A DNA stretch of 64,000 nucleotides from Aquabacterium olei (GTDB lineage: Bacteria > Pseudomonadota > Gammaproteobacteria > Burkholderiales > Burkholderiaceae_C): positions 1,798,001 to 1,862,000 of the forward strand of contig NZ_CP029210.1 of the NCBI RefSeq assembly GCF_003100395.1, read 5' to 3'. Shown piece by piece: positions 56,201-64,000 of this stretch. The notes beneath the pieces are model-generated. The model saw only the letters and a program-made list of their open reading frames with translations. It did no database searches and was not told where the DNA came from. The number at the start of each line of letters is the position of its first letter. Position 1 is the first letter of the stretch. The position numbers and the translations under genes were made by a program.

Positions 56201-56427
56201 TGGAGGGCGCTGTGGAGCGGGTGCGGCCCAAGATGATGACGGTGGTTGCCATCATGGCCGGCTTGTTGCCGATCTTGTGGGGGACGGGCACGGGCTCTGA
56301 GGTCATGAGTCGCATTGCGGCTCCGATGGTGGGCGGGATGATCTCCTCGACCGTGCTGACTCTGGCTGTGATTCCAGCACTCTATGGCATGGTCAAGCAG
56401 TGGCGACTCAATCGCTCGCTGGAATAG
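53296..56427 (+). CDS. cusA: Copper/silver RND efflux pump CusA
   Basis: 1043 aa, the family length, 15 bases after cusB with GGGAG upstream. HME4 signature GAMVDAAIVMIENAHKHLE in TM4 with the proton-relay Asp. Methionines at positions equivalent to the three that bind Cu(I)/Ag(I) in E. coli CusA are present: in LPGMSITKA, PTEMFETVI and IDMLSTGI. This separates it from the CzcA-type pump at the left end of the window. It draws monovalent metal from periplasm (via CusB/CusF) to the outside, driven by protons. Confidence 0.94.
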   Translation: MLAKIIDWSGRNSFLVLLATLFVIVGGVFAVLRTPLDALPDLSDVQVIVYTEYPGQAPQVVEDQVTYPLTTAMLSVPKSKVVRGFSFFGASFVYVIFEDGTDIYWARSRVLEYLNFAAGRMPKGVTPQIGPDATGVGWVYQYVLLAKDKTLAELRTLQDWYLRYQLTKAHGVAEVASIGGFVQTYQITVDPVKLRAYDIPLAKVSQVVRESNRDVGGRVVEMAETEYMVRGKGYLRGVADIENLVVKAERGTPVLIRDIARVELAPDERRGVTEFNGEGEVVSGIAMSRYGQNALEVIHNLKEKITEVSAGLPEGVSIEAVYDRSDLIHRAIDSLKVTLLEESLIVAVVCIVFLMHVRSALVAILMLPVGVLIAFIAMRLLGMNSNLMSLGGIAIAIGAMVDAAIVMIENAHKHLERLPAEHDNAQRVDAMIAACKEVGPALFFSLLIITVSFLPVFTLESQEGRLFSPLAYTKTFAMAGGALLSVTLVPVLMMLFIRGRILPEARNPVNRFLIWVYRPIIAGVMRWKKLTVAAAALVLGISIYPASQLGSEFMPTLNEGTLLYMPASLPGMSITKAAELLQTQDKIIKSFPEVASVYGKAGRANTATDPAPTEMFETVINLKPEAEWRSGMTIDKLIAEMDKALQFPGVSNAWTMPIKARIDMLSTGIRTPIGIKVFGKDLNEMERLAREIETVVKQVPGTTSAFAERITGGFYLNIEPDRGQLARYGLAVGDLQEVIGTALGGDMVTTTVEGRERFGVTVRYPRELRSDPQQIAREVLVPTMDGAMVPLGQVARVEVAKGAPGIRTENALLSAYIFVDIRERDIGSYVADARKAVNEQVKFPPGYYATWSGQFESMERAVEKMKIVVPVTLLIIFLLLYLNFKRLTETLIVMLSVPFALVGGVWLMWLLGYHLSVAVAVGFIALAGVAAETGVVMLIYLDHAWEQLKTKRRAEGVEPGAADLYNAIMEGAVERVRPKMMTVVAIMAGLLPILWGTGTGSEVMSRIAAPMVGGMISSTVLTLAVIPALYGMVKQWRLNRSLE

Positions 56428-56710
56428 TGCGGTCCGCTCGGAGGCAGATGCATGCAGATCCTGCGTCTCTTGCAATTCAAACTGGAGGCCGGCAAAGGGG
56501 AGGCTGCTGCCTATGTTGACTCCTCCGTCGATTTGCGTCAAAGAAGGTCGTCTCGTTCCGGCCAGTTCCTTCCGTTCGATGCACCGAAATGGGCGACAGG
56601 ACAGTGCCCATGGCTGAAGTTAACCTGCCGCCAACAGAAGCGTCGAAGGCTGGTGGAGCCCTTCATAATCAAGACCTGCCCCCGCTTGTTCGAGATGCCG
56701 ACCTTTCATC

Positions 56711-57193
56711 ATGGATAAATTCTTCCTGCAGCAGCAGGTGCTGGAGAGGCTCGCCGAAGACCTGCTGCAAGCCGAACAGGCAGTGCGGGCGGCCCATGAA
56801 ACGGCGACTCACGAAGAAAACATCGCCGAAAACAAATACGACACATTGGGACTCGAAGCCGCCTACCTGGCCACCGGCCAAGCTCGGTGCGCCGAAGCCA
56901 TCCGCCAGGCGATGGCCCATTGGCGCCAATTCCGCCCGCGCCCCTACGACGCCAGCAAAGGTATACAGCTCGGCGCGCTGGTCTGCCTGGTCGATTCCGA
57001 CGACAAGCAGCAACAGCTCTTTCTCGGCCCGGGTGGGGGCAGCATGAAGTTGGTCAGCGGCGCTCAACTCGTTCAGGTCATCAGCAGCGAAGCCCCTTTG
57101 GGCAGGGCCTTGCTGGGTAAATGCGAGGGTGATGAGGTGCCGATACAGGTCGCTTCAATCCGACAGCAGTTTGAGGTGCTGCGGGTTCATTAA
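56711..57193 (+). CDS. GreA/GreB-family transcription-factor-like protein
   Basis: 160 aa. N-terminal helical region (LAEDLLQAEQAVRAAHETATHEEN, ENKYDTLGLEAAYLATGQA) that would form the coiled coil, and a C-terminal FKBP-like domain ending SSEAPLGRALLGKCEGDEVPI, the GreA/B signature (SPLGRALLGK..GDEV). The acidic tip residues that stimulate RNA cleavage in GreA are not obvious, so it may bind RNA polymerase without that activity, as Gfh1 or Rnk-like proteins do. A gap of 283 bases separates it from cusA. Relation to metal stress unknown. Confidence 0.72.
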   Translation: MDKFFLQQQVLERLAEDLLQAEQAVRAAHETATHEENIAENKYDTLGLEAAYLATGQARCAEAIRQAMAHWRQFRPRPYDASKGIQLGALVCLVDSDDKQQQLFLGPGGGSMKLVSGAQLVQVISSEAPLGRALLGKCEGDEVPIQVASIRQQFEVLRVH

Positions 57194-57503
57194 TCCGCAA
57201 GCAAGTTCACGCCGAATTGGCCGAGGTCAGCAGTACTTTGAAACCGGCCACTGGGTCCGAGATGTCACTAGCGCATGAATGACCGCTGTGTAGCCCAGAC
57301 CGTGAACTGAGGGGGGCCGACATCACCGGCAGCAACCGCTGCAGACCTGCCGTCTGGTGAGTGGGGATGTTTGTGATTGGAGGGGTCAATCGTTCCGCCT
57401 TGCCACGCGAACAGTAGCTGACCCCTCGCTGTCTAACCGCTCGACGCCATCAACAGGCCTCAATCGATGTCGACACTACGAGCCCGACTTGAACACGACC
57501 TTC
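57194..57503. other. Gene-free region between gre-like and catalase genes
   Basis: About 310 bases. The only structure seen is an inverted repeat, GAGGGGTCA (near 57379) and TGACCCCTC (near 57419), about 31 bases apart, which could be ends of a lost element. No reading frame supported. Confidence 0.35.
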
Positions 57504-59954
57504 TCACACCATCGGTGGATCGGTTTCCCGCTGGAAGTGTCGGTGCTGAGCGACGGCGTGAATGAAGGCTTCAGCACCGCTCTCCGCATCGCCGACTAGC
57601 ACGATGCCCGGGTCCGGCTCCTCGCTGACTGCATTTGCGGGAATGCCAGCCGCTTGCAGTAATTTAAGCCCGCTGCCCAGGGCGAGGATGGCTTTGCAAT
57701 GGCGGTACTGGTCGCGGACGTGTTCAGCCGCATGACCGTCGAGCAAAAGGTTCTTCACCCCGGCCTCGCCGTCCGGCAGGACCAAGGCATCGAACAGGAA
57801 GCCCGGTTCATTCTCCAACGAAACGTCAGCCTGCAACTCCACGCCGTCGGCTGTCTGCACCGGCCCGATGCGTGGCGCGGCGACCCGCGGCACCGCACCG
57901 TGCTCGAACAACGCCGCATGTACCGCAAGGAGCGACTCGCCCATCACACCATCAGCAGCCATGAGCATGATCTTGCGGCCAGCGATGGAGCCGTCGCCCG
58001 GTCGCGCGAACAGCGACAGCCCAGCTGACACCGTGACTTCCGGCTTGGGCGCGCGCTCCAGCATTGTGGGCATAGGCTCGGGGAGCGGCATGTTGAGCCC
58101 GACTGCAACCCGGTTGGCTAGTTCTTCCGAGGCGTTACGCAACATGGCCAGCGTGCGCTCGCGGATCGCCGGCACTGTGACCTTGCTCAACTCGAAGCGA
58201 AAGGCTGCGGCGATGTGGCTCTTCTCTACCGGGGACTGGCTCTCATAGAACAGCCGGGCCTGGTTGTAATGCTCGGCGAACAGCTCCGGCTTGGCGCGCA
58301 CCTTGGCTGAGTCCTCCCGGCTACGCAGCCGCGCCGCGACTGACACGAAGCCCTGCCCAGCCGCGCCGGCCTGGAAAGGGCAGCCGCCCGCCAGCGAGTT
58401 GGGCTCGTAGGAGACTCGGCCACGGTGAATGGCCTGGCGGTGGAAGCCGTCGCGCTGGTTGTTGTGCACCGGCGCGATGGGCGCGTTGATAGGAATCTCG
58501 TGAAAGTTGGGGCCGCCCAGCCGCGTGATCTGCGTGTCCACGTAAGAGTGAATGCGGCCGGCCAGCAAGGGATCGTTGGTGAAGTCCAGCCCCGGGATGA
58601 TGTGGGCGGTGCAAAACGCCACTTGCTCGGTCTCGGCGAAGAAGTTGTCCGGGTTGCGGTTGAGCACCATGCGGCCGATGGGGCGGATGGGCACCAGCTC
58701 CTCGGGCACGATCTTGGTCGCATCGAGGATGTCGAAGCTGAATTTGGCTGCTTCGTCCTCGGTGAACACCTGGATTCCAAGCTCGTACTCCGGGTAGGCG
58801 CCGCTCTCGATGCGCTCCCACAGGTCGCGGCGGTGGTAGTCCGGGTCGGCACCGGAAATCTTCACGGCCTCGTCCCAAGTCAGCGAATGCGTGCCGGCCT
58901 TGGGCGTCCAATGGAACTTGACCAGCACCGACTCTCCCGCGGCATTGACCAACCGGAAGGTGTGAACGCCGAAGCCCTGCATGGTGGCATAGCTGCGGGG
59001 AATGGCCCGGTCGCTCATCACCCACATCAGCATGTGGGTGGACTCGGGCATCAGCGACACGAAGTCCCAGAAGGTGTCGTGGGCGCTGGCGGCCTGAGGC
59101 ATCTGGTGGTGCGGCTCGGGCTTGACGGCGTGAACGAGGTCGGGAAACTTCATCGCATCTTGGATGAAGAACACCGGCATGTTGTTGCCCACCAGATCCC
59201 AGTTGCCCTCGTCGGTGTAGAACTTGACGGCAAAGCCGCGTACGTCGCGCGCAGTGTCCTTACTGCCGCGCTCTCCCTGCACGGTGGAGAAGCGCACGAA
59301 CACGGGTGTGCGCTTTCCGGCGGCCTTAAAGGGCGCGGCCATCGTCAGCGCGCTGAGGTCCTCGTACGCCTCGAAGTAACCGTGCGCCGCTGAACCGCGA
59401 GCGTGCACGATGCGCTCCGGGATACGTTCATGGTCAAAGTGGGTGATCTTCTCGCGGAGGATGAAGTCCTCCAGCAGGACCGGGCCGCGCGTGCCGGCCT
59501 TGAGCGAATTCTGGTTATCTGCAACACGCACGCCTTGATTCGTGGTGAGCACTTGGCCGGAGGAATCTACCCGCACGCGGTCGAGCGGCGCGATGGTTGC
59601 GTTGACTCCCTCGGGTGCCTGCGTGCCCACCTTCTGGTCGGTGTTTACCTCTGACAACGTGCTGCCGGTGACCAGCCGCGAGGGCGGCGTGACATGCTGG
59701 CCGGCGGCGGGTGCCATGCCCGTAACAGCACCATGCTCGCCGGCCTTCGTCGGGTTGTAGGCCATAGCAGCCGCCGTATCCTGCACATGTTGCATGCGCT
59801 GGGTTGCCGAGTCGTCGCCAGCAGCAGGCGGCGCATACGACGGACCGCTATCGGTGTTCCGGGCGGCCGCCTTGGCCGCAACAGACTTCTTCGCATCGGG
59901 AGAAGACCTGGCAGCCTTCTTTGCTGCCGTGGGAGTCGGGGGAGTCTTGGGCAT
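57504..59954 (-). CDS. katE: Large-subunit catalase (KatE/HPII type)
   Basis: 816 aa from the ATG at 59954, with AGGAC 7 bases upstream. N-terminal Lys/Ala-rich extension (about 1-80). Catalase core: distal His in [20 protein letters not shown], Asn in [16 protein letters not shown], and the haem-ligand Tyr in [10 protein letters not shown]. The C-terminal flavodoxin-like domain of large clade-2 catalases follows (about 660-816; [31 protein letters not shown]). It breaks down hydrogen peroxide, useful against the oxidative stress that copper causes, but it is convergent with the island and may be chromosomal. Confidence 0.93.
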   Translation of the reverse strand: MPKTPPTPTAAKKAARSSPDAKKSVAAKAAARNTDSGPSYAPPAAGDDSATQRMQHVQDTAAAMAYNPTKAGEHGAVTGMAPAAGQHVTPPSRLVTGSTLSEVNTDQKVGTQAPEGVNATIAPLDRVRVDSSGQVLTTNQGVRVADNQNSLKAGTRGPVLLEDFILREKITHFDHERIPERIVHARGSAAHGYFEAYEDLSALTMAAPFKAAGKRTPVFVRFSTVQGERGSKDTARDVRGFAVKFYTDEGNWDLVGNNMPVFFIQDAMKFPDLVHAVKPEPHHQMPQAASAHDTFWDFVSLMPESTHMLMWVMSDRAIPRSYATMQGFGVHTFRLVNAAGESVLVKFHWTPKAGTHSLTWDEAVKISGADPDYHRRDLWERIESGAYPEYELGIQVFTEDEAAKFSFDILDATKIVPEELVPIRPIGRMVLNRNPDNFFAETEQVAFCTAHIIPGLDFTNDPLLAGRIHSYVDTQITRLGGPNFHEIPINAPIAPVHNNQRDGFHRQAIHRGRVSYEPNSLAGGCPFQAGAAGQGFVSVAARLRSREDSAKVRAKPELFAEHYNQARLFYESQSPVEKSHIAAAFRFELSKVTVPAIRERTLAMLRNASEELANRVAVGLNMPLPEPMPTMLERAPKPEVTVSAGLSLFARPGDGSIAGRKIMLMAADGVMGESLLAVHAALFEHGAVPRVAAPRIGPVQTADGVELQADVSLENEPGFLFDALVLPDGEAGVKNLLLDGHAAEHVRDQYRHCKAILALGSGLKLLQAAGIPANAVSEEPDPGIVLVGDAESGAEAFIHAVAQHRHFQRETDPPMV

Positions 59955-60328
59955 GAACGTCCTGCACGTATGAAGTGGCGACAAGTACACCAAGGGGCAA
60001 TCCATGTGCCCGTGACGGGCGTGAAACAGCCAAACATCCTTTGCAAGGGGTGCATGCACGCCACGGTGATAGCGGCCTGCTGATCAAAGCGATTACTTCC
60101 GTAGATGGTCTAGTCGGTGGCCGAGCCGCTACCTGCGTGAATTGATGGCGGTGACGGCTAGGAACGACCACACGTAACACACTGGCCGGTCATCTTGCTA
60201 CCTATGCCTTTTGGTAGGCCCGCCCCCCAGTCGCGTGCAGCCTTACAAAAGCGCTGTGTCACACTGTGTTACACCCCGGCCAAGCGAGTCTTCGTGTTGG
60301 CTCACCTCACTTCCCCGATACAGTCTCC
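59955..60328. other. Divergent promoter region of catalase and TolC-like genes
   Basis: About 370 bases between two divergent genes. It should hold both promoters. A weak inverted repeat CTACC...GGTAG occurs near 60198-60215; no known operator recognised. Confidence 0.4.
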
Positions 60329-62131
60329 ATGAAATATGTACTTCCTGCGCTGACGATGGCGTGCCTCGCCACAGCAGCAGGCGCCCAGACCGCCGCCGGG
60401 CTGACCGAAGCGGTCCAGAAGGCGCTGGCCAACAACCCCGACGTCACCGCGCGGCTGAATGCATTGCAGGCTGCGGCCAACGAAGCCGACGTCGCACGCG
60501 GTGGCTTCTACCCCCGGATCGACCTGGGCGCCAGTGTGGGCCGCGACCAGGACCGCATCACCTCGCGCACGCCGGACTCGCAGAGCCTGACCCGCCACGG
60601 CCTGGCGCTGAGTGCCTCGCAGATGCTGTGGGACGGGCTGGCCACGCGCAAGGAAGTCGAGCGCCTGGGCCACGCCCGGATGGTGCGCTACTTCGAATTC
60701 CTGTCTGCCAGCGAAGACGCGGCCCTGGAAGCCGCGCGCGCCTATCTGGACGTGCTGCGCTTTCGCAAGCTCGTGCAGCTGGCAGAAGACAACTACGTGC
60801 AGCACAAGTACGCGGCCGACCAATTGCAGTCGAAGTTCAAGGCCGGTGTGGGTCGCGGTGTGGACGCCGAGCAATCGAACGCCCGCCTGGCACTGGCTGA
60901 ATCCAACCTGACGACCGAGATCGCCAACCTGCACGACGTGAGCGCGCGCTTCCTGCGCATCGTGGGCGAGGCACCGGGCACGCAACTGAACCTGCCGGCC
61001 GGGCTGGAGCGTGGCCTGCAGTCCGCCAACACCGATCACGTGAACCAGGCGCTGGCCCGCAACCCGGCCATCAGCGCCGCAGTAGAGAACCTGCGCGCCG
61101 TGCAGGCCCAGGCCGAAGGCCAGGAGAGCCGCTTCCAGCCCCGCGTCGAGGCGCGGGTTCGCTCGGGCGTGGGCAAGAACTTCGACGGCGTGCTGAACCA
61201 GAAGCGCGACACCGCCGCCGAACTGGTGATGAACTGGAACCTCTACAACGGGGGATCCGACCGCGCCCGGGTGCGCCAGTACGCCGACCTGATCAACCAG
61301 GCAGCCGACCAGCGTGACAAGGCCTGCCGGGACGTGCGGCAGACCAGCGCCATCGCGCACAACGACATCCGCAAGCTGAAAGACCAGCTGGTGGCCCTTG
61401 ACCGCAACGTGCTGGCCATTGAAAAGGCGCGCGATGCCTATCGCCAGCAGTTCGACATCGGCCAGCGCAGCCTGCTGGACCTGCTGAACGCCGAGAACGA
61501 GCTGTACACCGCCCGTCGCGCGTACGCCAACGCAGAGCACGACCTGCAACTGGCCTATGCCCGAACGCAGGCGGTGCGCCACATGCTGGTGGGCACGCTG
61601 GGCCTGACCCAGGAAGGCGCCGCACCCGAGCTAGCCAAGGACTGGCAGGCCGAGGACGAGGCGGCCCAGCGATGCCCGGTGGTGTCGGTGGAGCCGACCG
61701 GCACCCCGCGCGAAGAACTCGACGCCCGCGCGCGCAGGCTGGCCGTGCCCGCTGTGGCGACCGCAGCCGTGACCGCCCCCACCGTGCCGACCGCCGCAGC
61801 GGTGGCCACCGTGACGCAGCGCCTGCAGAACTGGGCTGCTGCCTGGATGGCCAAGGACGCCAACCGCTATCTCGGCTTCTATGCGCCCGAGTTTGCGCCG
61901 GCCCGCACCACCCCGGCCCAATGGACGGCCAACCGCCGCCGCATGCTGAGCAAGTCCGGTCCCATCGAGGTGAAGCTGAGCCAGGTGCAGGTGGCACCGG
62001 AAGGCGACACGGTCGTGACACGCTTCGAACAGAGCTACCGTTCCAATGACTTCAGCGATCTGACGGCCAAGACGCTCACGTGGCGCCTGCAGGGCGGCGC
62101 CTGGGTCATCGTGCGGGAAAGCAACCGATGA
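60329..62131 (+). CDS. TolC-family outer-membrane protein fused to an NTF2-like domain
   Basis: 600 aa from the ATG at 60329. Signal peptide ALTMACLATAAGAQT. Residues about 20-435 form a TolC-type channel of the AggA/LapE group used in type I secretion (LTEAVQKALANNPDVTARL, SQMLWDGLATRKEVERLGH, QRSLLDLLNAENELYTARRAY). After an Ala/Val/Thr-rich linker (about 470-500), the last 100 residues read LQNWAAAWMAKDANRYLGFY to GGAWVIVRESNR, a SnoaL/NTF2-like (Cds6-type) domain. Such a domain at the periplasmic end of a TolC protein is unusual. The transport partner genes are not in the window. Confidence 0.82.
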   Translation: MKYVLPALTMACLATAAGAQTAAGLTEAVQKALANNPDVTARLNALQAAANEADVARGGFYPRIDLGASVGRDQDRITSRTPDSQSLTRHGLALSASQMLWDGLATRKEVERLGHARMVRYFEFLSASEDAALEAARAYLDVLRFRKLVQLAEDNYVQHKYAADQLQSKFKAGVGRGVDAEQSNARLALAESNLTTEIANLHDVSARFLRIVGEAPGTQLNLPAGLERGLQSANTDHVNQALARNPAISAAVENLRAVQAQAEGQESRFQPRVEARVRSGVGKNFDGVLNQKRDTAAELVMNWNLYNGGSDRARVRQYADLINQAADQRDKACRDVRQTSAIAHNDIRKLKDQLVALDRNVLAIEKARDAYRQQFDIGQRSLLDLLNAENELYTARRAYANAEHDLQLAYARTQAVRHMLVGTLGLTQEGAAPELAKDWQAEDEAAQRCPVVSVEPTGTPREELDARARRLAVPAVATAAVTAPTVPTAAAVATVTQRLQNWAAAWMAKDANRYLGFYAPEFAPARTTPAQWTANRRRMLSKSGPIEVKLSQVQVAPEGDTVVTRFEQSYRSNDFSDLTAKTLTWRLQGGAWVIVRESNR

Positions 62132-62351
62132 ACAGGCGATTCAGCCAATACTGAAGCCACTCCAATTCACACAACCTCGGGGAGGCGTTCAAGGCAGAAC
62201 GGTGGGTAGGGTTCTCCGGTGATCTGGTTTTGAGAGAAGCGGCCGTGAATCGATCGAACTCCCCTCATCTAAAGCACTTCATGTAACGTAGTCTTCAGGA
62301 CTCAATGTAGGGGGCCGCTTCTACATTCCCTCTAGACCTAAATAGACGAGC

Positions 62352-63182
62352 ATGAACCACGCTAACGTGCCCCACAAGACACATTGGAGTCGCCACGCTG
62401 TCTTCTGGGACAGCTTTGGTTCGCCTCTGAGACCTCATCGCGAAGACGTGGGTCACGTCGTATCGCACGTGCTTCGCGAGACGCCCCTGCCAGTTCTGTT
62501 GCTTATGGGGGTAACCCCTGAATATGCGCGAACGGCTTGGCCCCAGGGAACAAGAATGACCGCCGTGGATCGGTGCCCTGAAATGATCAGGTCCGTGTGG
62601 CCGGCGGATCACGTTCCCACCACCTTTCGCGTCACGCAAGCTGAATGGACCGCACTGCCCCTGGCCAATCACGCGGTGGATGCAGTCATCGGCGACGGTA
62701 TTACAACGGTATTGCCGCGCTGGGAGGAAATAGATACTGTTCTGAGCGAGGTTCATCGGGTGCTCCGCCCTGGTGGACTTGCTTTAATGCGGCTCTTCGT
62801 CAAACCAGTTGATTCCGAGTCGCCAGACCAGTTGTTGAAGAGCCTTTTGTGCGGGCCAACGCTCGGCTTTCACTCTTTCAAGCTGCGCTTGCTCATGGCG
62901 CTCCAGCCGTCATTGTCTGCGGGGGTAGCGCCCCGCGATGCATACAGATGGTGGAAGGACTTAGAAGCCACACACCCCGAAGCGCTCGTCCGGCACGCTT
63001 GGACGCAAGATCAACGCCACACGATCTCCTTTTATGAGGCCTCGCCTGATCGATACTGGTTCCCGACGGAAGCAGAGTTGACCCGCTCTTTCGTGAAGTA
63101 TTTCACGGTCAAGGAGGTGATCTACTCAAGTTACGAGAGCGCTGACCGATGCCCGTTATTTGTTTTGCATAGAAAGAACTGA
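62352..63182 (+). CDS. Class I SAM-dependent methyltransferase
   Basis: 276 aa. Motif I is degenerate (VLLLMGVTPEYARTAWP in place of DlGcGtG), yet strand 2 ends in the acidic MTAVDRCPEMI, motif IV reads AVDAVIGDGITTVL, and the post-motif is LRPGGLALMRLF. The C-terminal half is helical with W-rich segments. The SAM site may be altered. The next gene begins on the base after its stop (TGAGTG), so the two are one operon. Substrate unknown. Confidence 0.68.
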   Translation: MNHANVPHKTHWSRHAVFWDSFGSPLRPHREDVGHVVSHVLRETPLPVLLLMGVTPEYARTAWPQGTRMTAVDRCPEMIRSVWPADHVPTTFRVTQAEWTALPLANHAVDAVIGDGITTVLPRWEEIDTVLSEVHRVLRPGGLALMRLFVKPVDSESPDQLLKSLLCGPTLGFHSFKLRLLMALQPSLSAGVAPRDAYRWWKDLEATHPEALVRHAWTQDQRHTISFYEASPDRYWFPTEAELTRSFVKYFTVKEVIYSSYESADRCPLFVLHRKN

Positions 63183-64000
63183 GTGCAACGGCCCGAGCCT
63201 TCCTCCACTGGTACACGGCCCGCTGGCCCGGGGCCCAAGGTGCTTGCCTTATTGGATGACATTGAGCGCCTCGCTGGCCATCCTCAGCGACTCAACGACT
63301 GGCAGAAGGACCGGTGGGCTTCACTGCATGCACACCACGCAACCCACTCCGCTTGGTATCGTGACCGGCTGCAGCAATCCTGTATTGCTCCAGATAGCCC
63401 AGTTTCCTGGGATCAAGCGCAACGAATAAAGCTGGTGACGCGGGCAGACTTGCAGCGTGAGGTGGATCGCGCGTTTGTGACACCGCCGCAGAGCCATGGG
63501 GCTGTGTATGTCACACAGACCTCTGGATCAACAGGCGAGCCCGTTCGAGTAGCTCGGACTGAACGATGCCAGCAATTCTGGATGGCCTATGGGCTGCGAG
63601 AGCACCAATGGTGGAACCGGGACTTCTCCAGATCTCTGTTCGTCATTCGCGCCAACCTGGACACTCGCTTCATCGCCCAAAAGACGTGGGGCAGTCCCGC
63701 ATCCTTGCTCGCGACCACCGGAGCTGGCTATGCCGCGTCGATGTCACTGTCGACTGCAGAGCTGGCTCTTCTCATCGAAGAGCTACGGCCCGGCTATCTG
63801 CTGGTGTACCCAAATGTTCTGGTCGCGCTTCTTCAGCAGTATCAAGCTTGGAACAAGACGCCTCGCGGCTTGTTGCAGGTTAGGACGATGGGGGAAACGC
63901 TCGGCCCCGGCTTGCGCAATCAAGTCCGCGACGACTGGGGTGTTGAAACGGCCGATACGTACAGCTCGCAGGAAGCGGGTGTGATCGCGATTGAATGTCC
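63183..64000 (+). CDS. PaaK/CapK-like adenylate-forming enzyme, 3' end outside window
   Basis: The frame is open from the GTG at 63183, directly after the methyltransferase stop, to the end of the window (272 codons). No ATG fits; a GTG at 63240 is an alternative. It shows the AMP-binding signature QTSGSTGEPVRVAR (residues about 115-128), preceded by the N-terminal region LNDWQKDRWASLHAHHATHS with HSAWYRDRL and LVTRADLQ, and followed by RTMGETLGPGLRNQV and TADTYSSQEAGVIAIEC, as in phenylacetate-CoA ligase-like and CapK-like proteins. These activate carboxylic acids as adenylates. Substrate unknown. Confidence 0.72.
   Translation, partial: MQRPEPSSTGTRPAGPGPKVLALLDDIERLAGHPQRLNDWQKDRWASLHAHHATHSAWYRDRLQQSCIAPDSPVSWDQAQRIKLVTRADLQREVDRAFVTPPQSHGAVYVTQTSGSTGEPVRVARTERCQQFWMAYGLREHQWWNRDFSRSLFVIRANLDTRFIAQKTWGSPASLLATTGAGYAASMSLSTAELALLIEELRPGYLLVYPNVLVALLQQYQAWNKTPRGLLQVRTMGETLGPGLRNQVRDDWGVETADTYSSQEAGVIAIEC

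Noticed and set aside
56452..56718. Possible 88-codon gene after cusA with GGAGG 7 bases before its ATG
   Set aside because: No recognisable product, composition unlike a protein family, and it overlaps the start of the gre-like gene. Only the ribosome-binding site supports it.
60302..61582. Long minus-strand open frame opposite the TolC-like gene
   Set aside because: It mirrors the codon structure of the clearly recognisable TolC gene and has no domain of its own. The same holds for the long frames opposite traD, cadA and katE.

Overview
The window is GC-rich DNA from a betaproteobacterium, most likely a member of the Burkholderiales. Evidence for this is the paired czc/cop/cus-type metal resistance genes, CzcE-family periplasmic proteins, a BphH/H-NS-type silencer and an ICE backbone typical of Comamonadaceae-like hosts. 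No rRNA or tRNA gene was recognised. Nearly everything between about 1 and 57 kb looks like accessory DNA: metal-resistance islands set into the backbone of an integrative conjugative element (ICE).

Layout. 1-9 kb: end of a CzcA-type RND pump, a lipoprotein, a DUF4124 protein and a sulfatase-fold membrane phosphotransferase, followed by a small His-rich periplasmic protein, a two-component system (6562-8600) and a CzcE-like protein. 9.1-11.3 kb: broken phosphatase gene, YnfA, a MerF-like two-helix protein and a MerR regulator with MerR-like cysteines. 11.4-25.1 kb: ICE genes (DUF4400 protein, TraD, a divergent TraI, H-NS, FlhC/FlhD-like activators, DUF932, Toprim primase, DUF1845-like, AlpA, an HTH/tyrosine-recombinase-like protein and DUF1173). 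25.2-33.2 kb: a Cd/Pb/Zn island (cadR/pbrR and IS5 remnants, methyltransferase, LspA, CadA/PbrA-type ATPase, second CzcE-like protein, Cys-rich exported protein, CDF transporter, complete IS3-family element, DUF1232 protein). 33.3-35.9 kb: two more ICE-type genes (Gp3/RDF-like and SbcD-like). 36.3-57.2 kb: a copper/silver island (copABCD, copRS, CusF-like and Met-rich periplasmic proteins, DUF2933, a methyltransferase-like membrane protein, HMA protein, copper ATPase, SRPBCC, MgtC/DUF4010, DUF2789, cusCBA, GreA/B-like). 57.5-64 kb: large catalase, a TolC-NTF2 fusion, a methyltransferase and the start of a PaaK-like adenylate-forming enzyme.

How it fits together. Divalent cations would leave through the RND pump, the P-type ATPase and the CDF protein. 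Copper would be oxidised by CopA in the periplasm, bound by CopB/CopC/CusF/Met-rich proteins, pumped out of the cytoplasm by the ATPase and out of the envelope by CusCBA. Two related response regulators probably control these genes through a shared operator, GATGAC-N6-GT(C/A)AT-like, which I find at five places directly upstream of metal genes. Two further promoters have the 19-bp -35/-10 spacing of MerR-family control, yet the only Cd/Pb-type MerR regulator visible is a 3' fragment fused to an IS5 remnant.

Most novel-looking items: the shared operator family, the orphan MerR-type promoters, the recombinase-fold protein lacking catalytic His and Tyr, the TraI homologue lacking its HD motif, the FlhDC-like pair on an ICE, and the TolC-NTF2 fusion.
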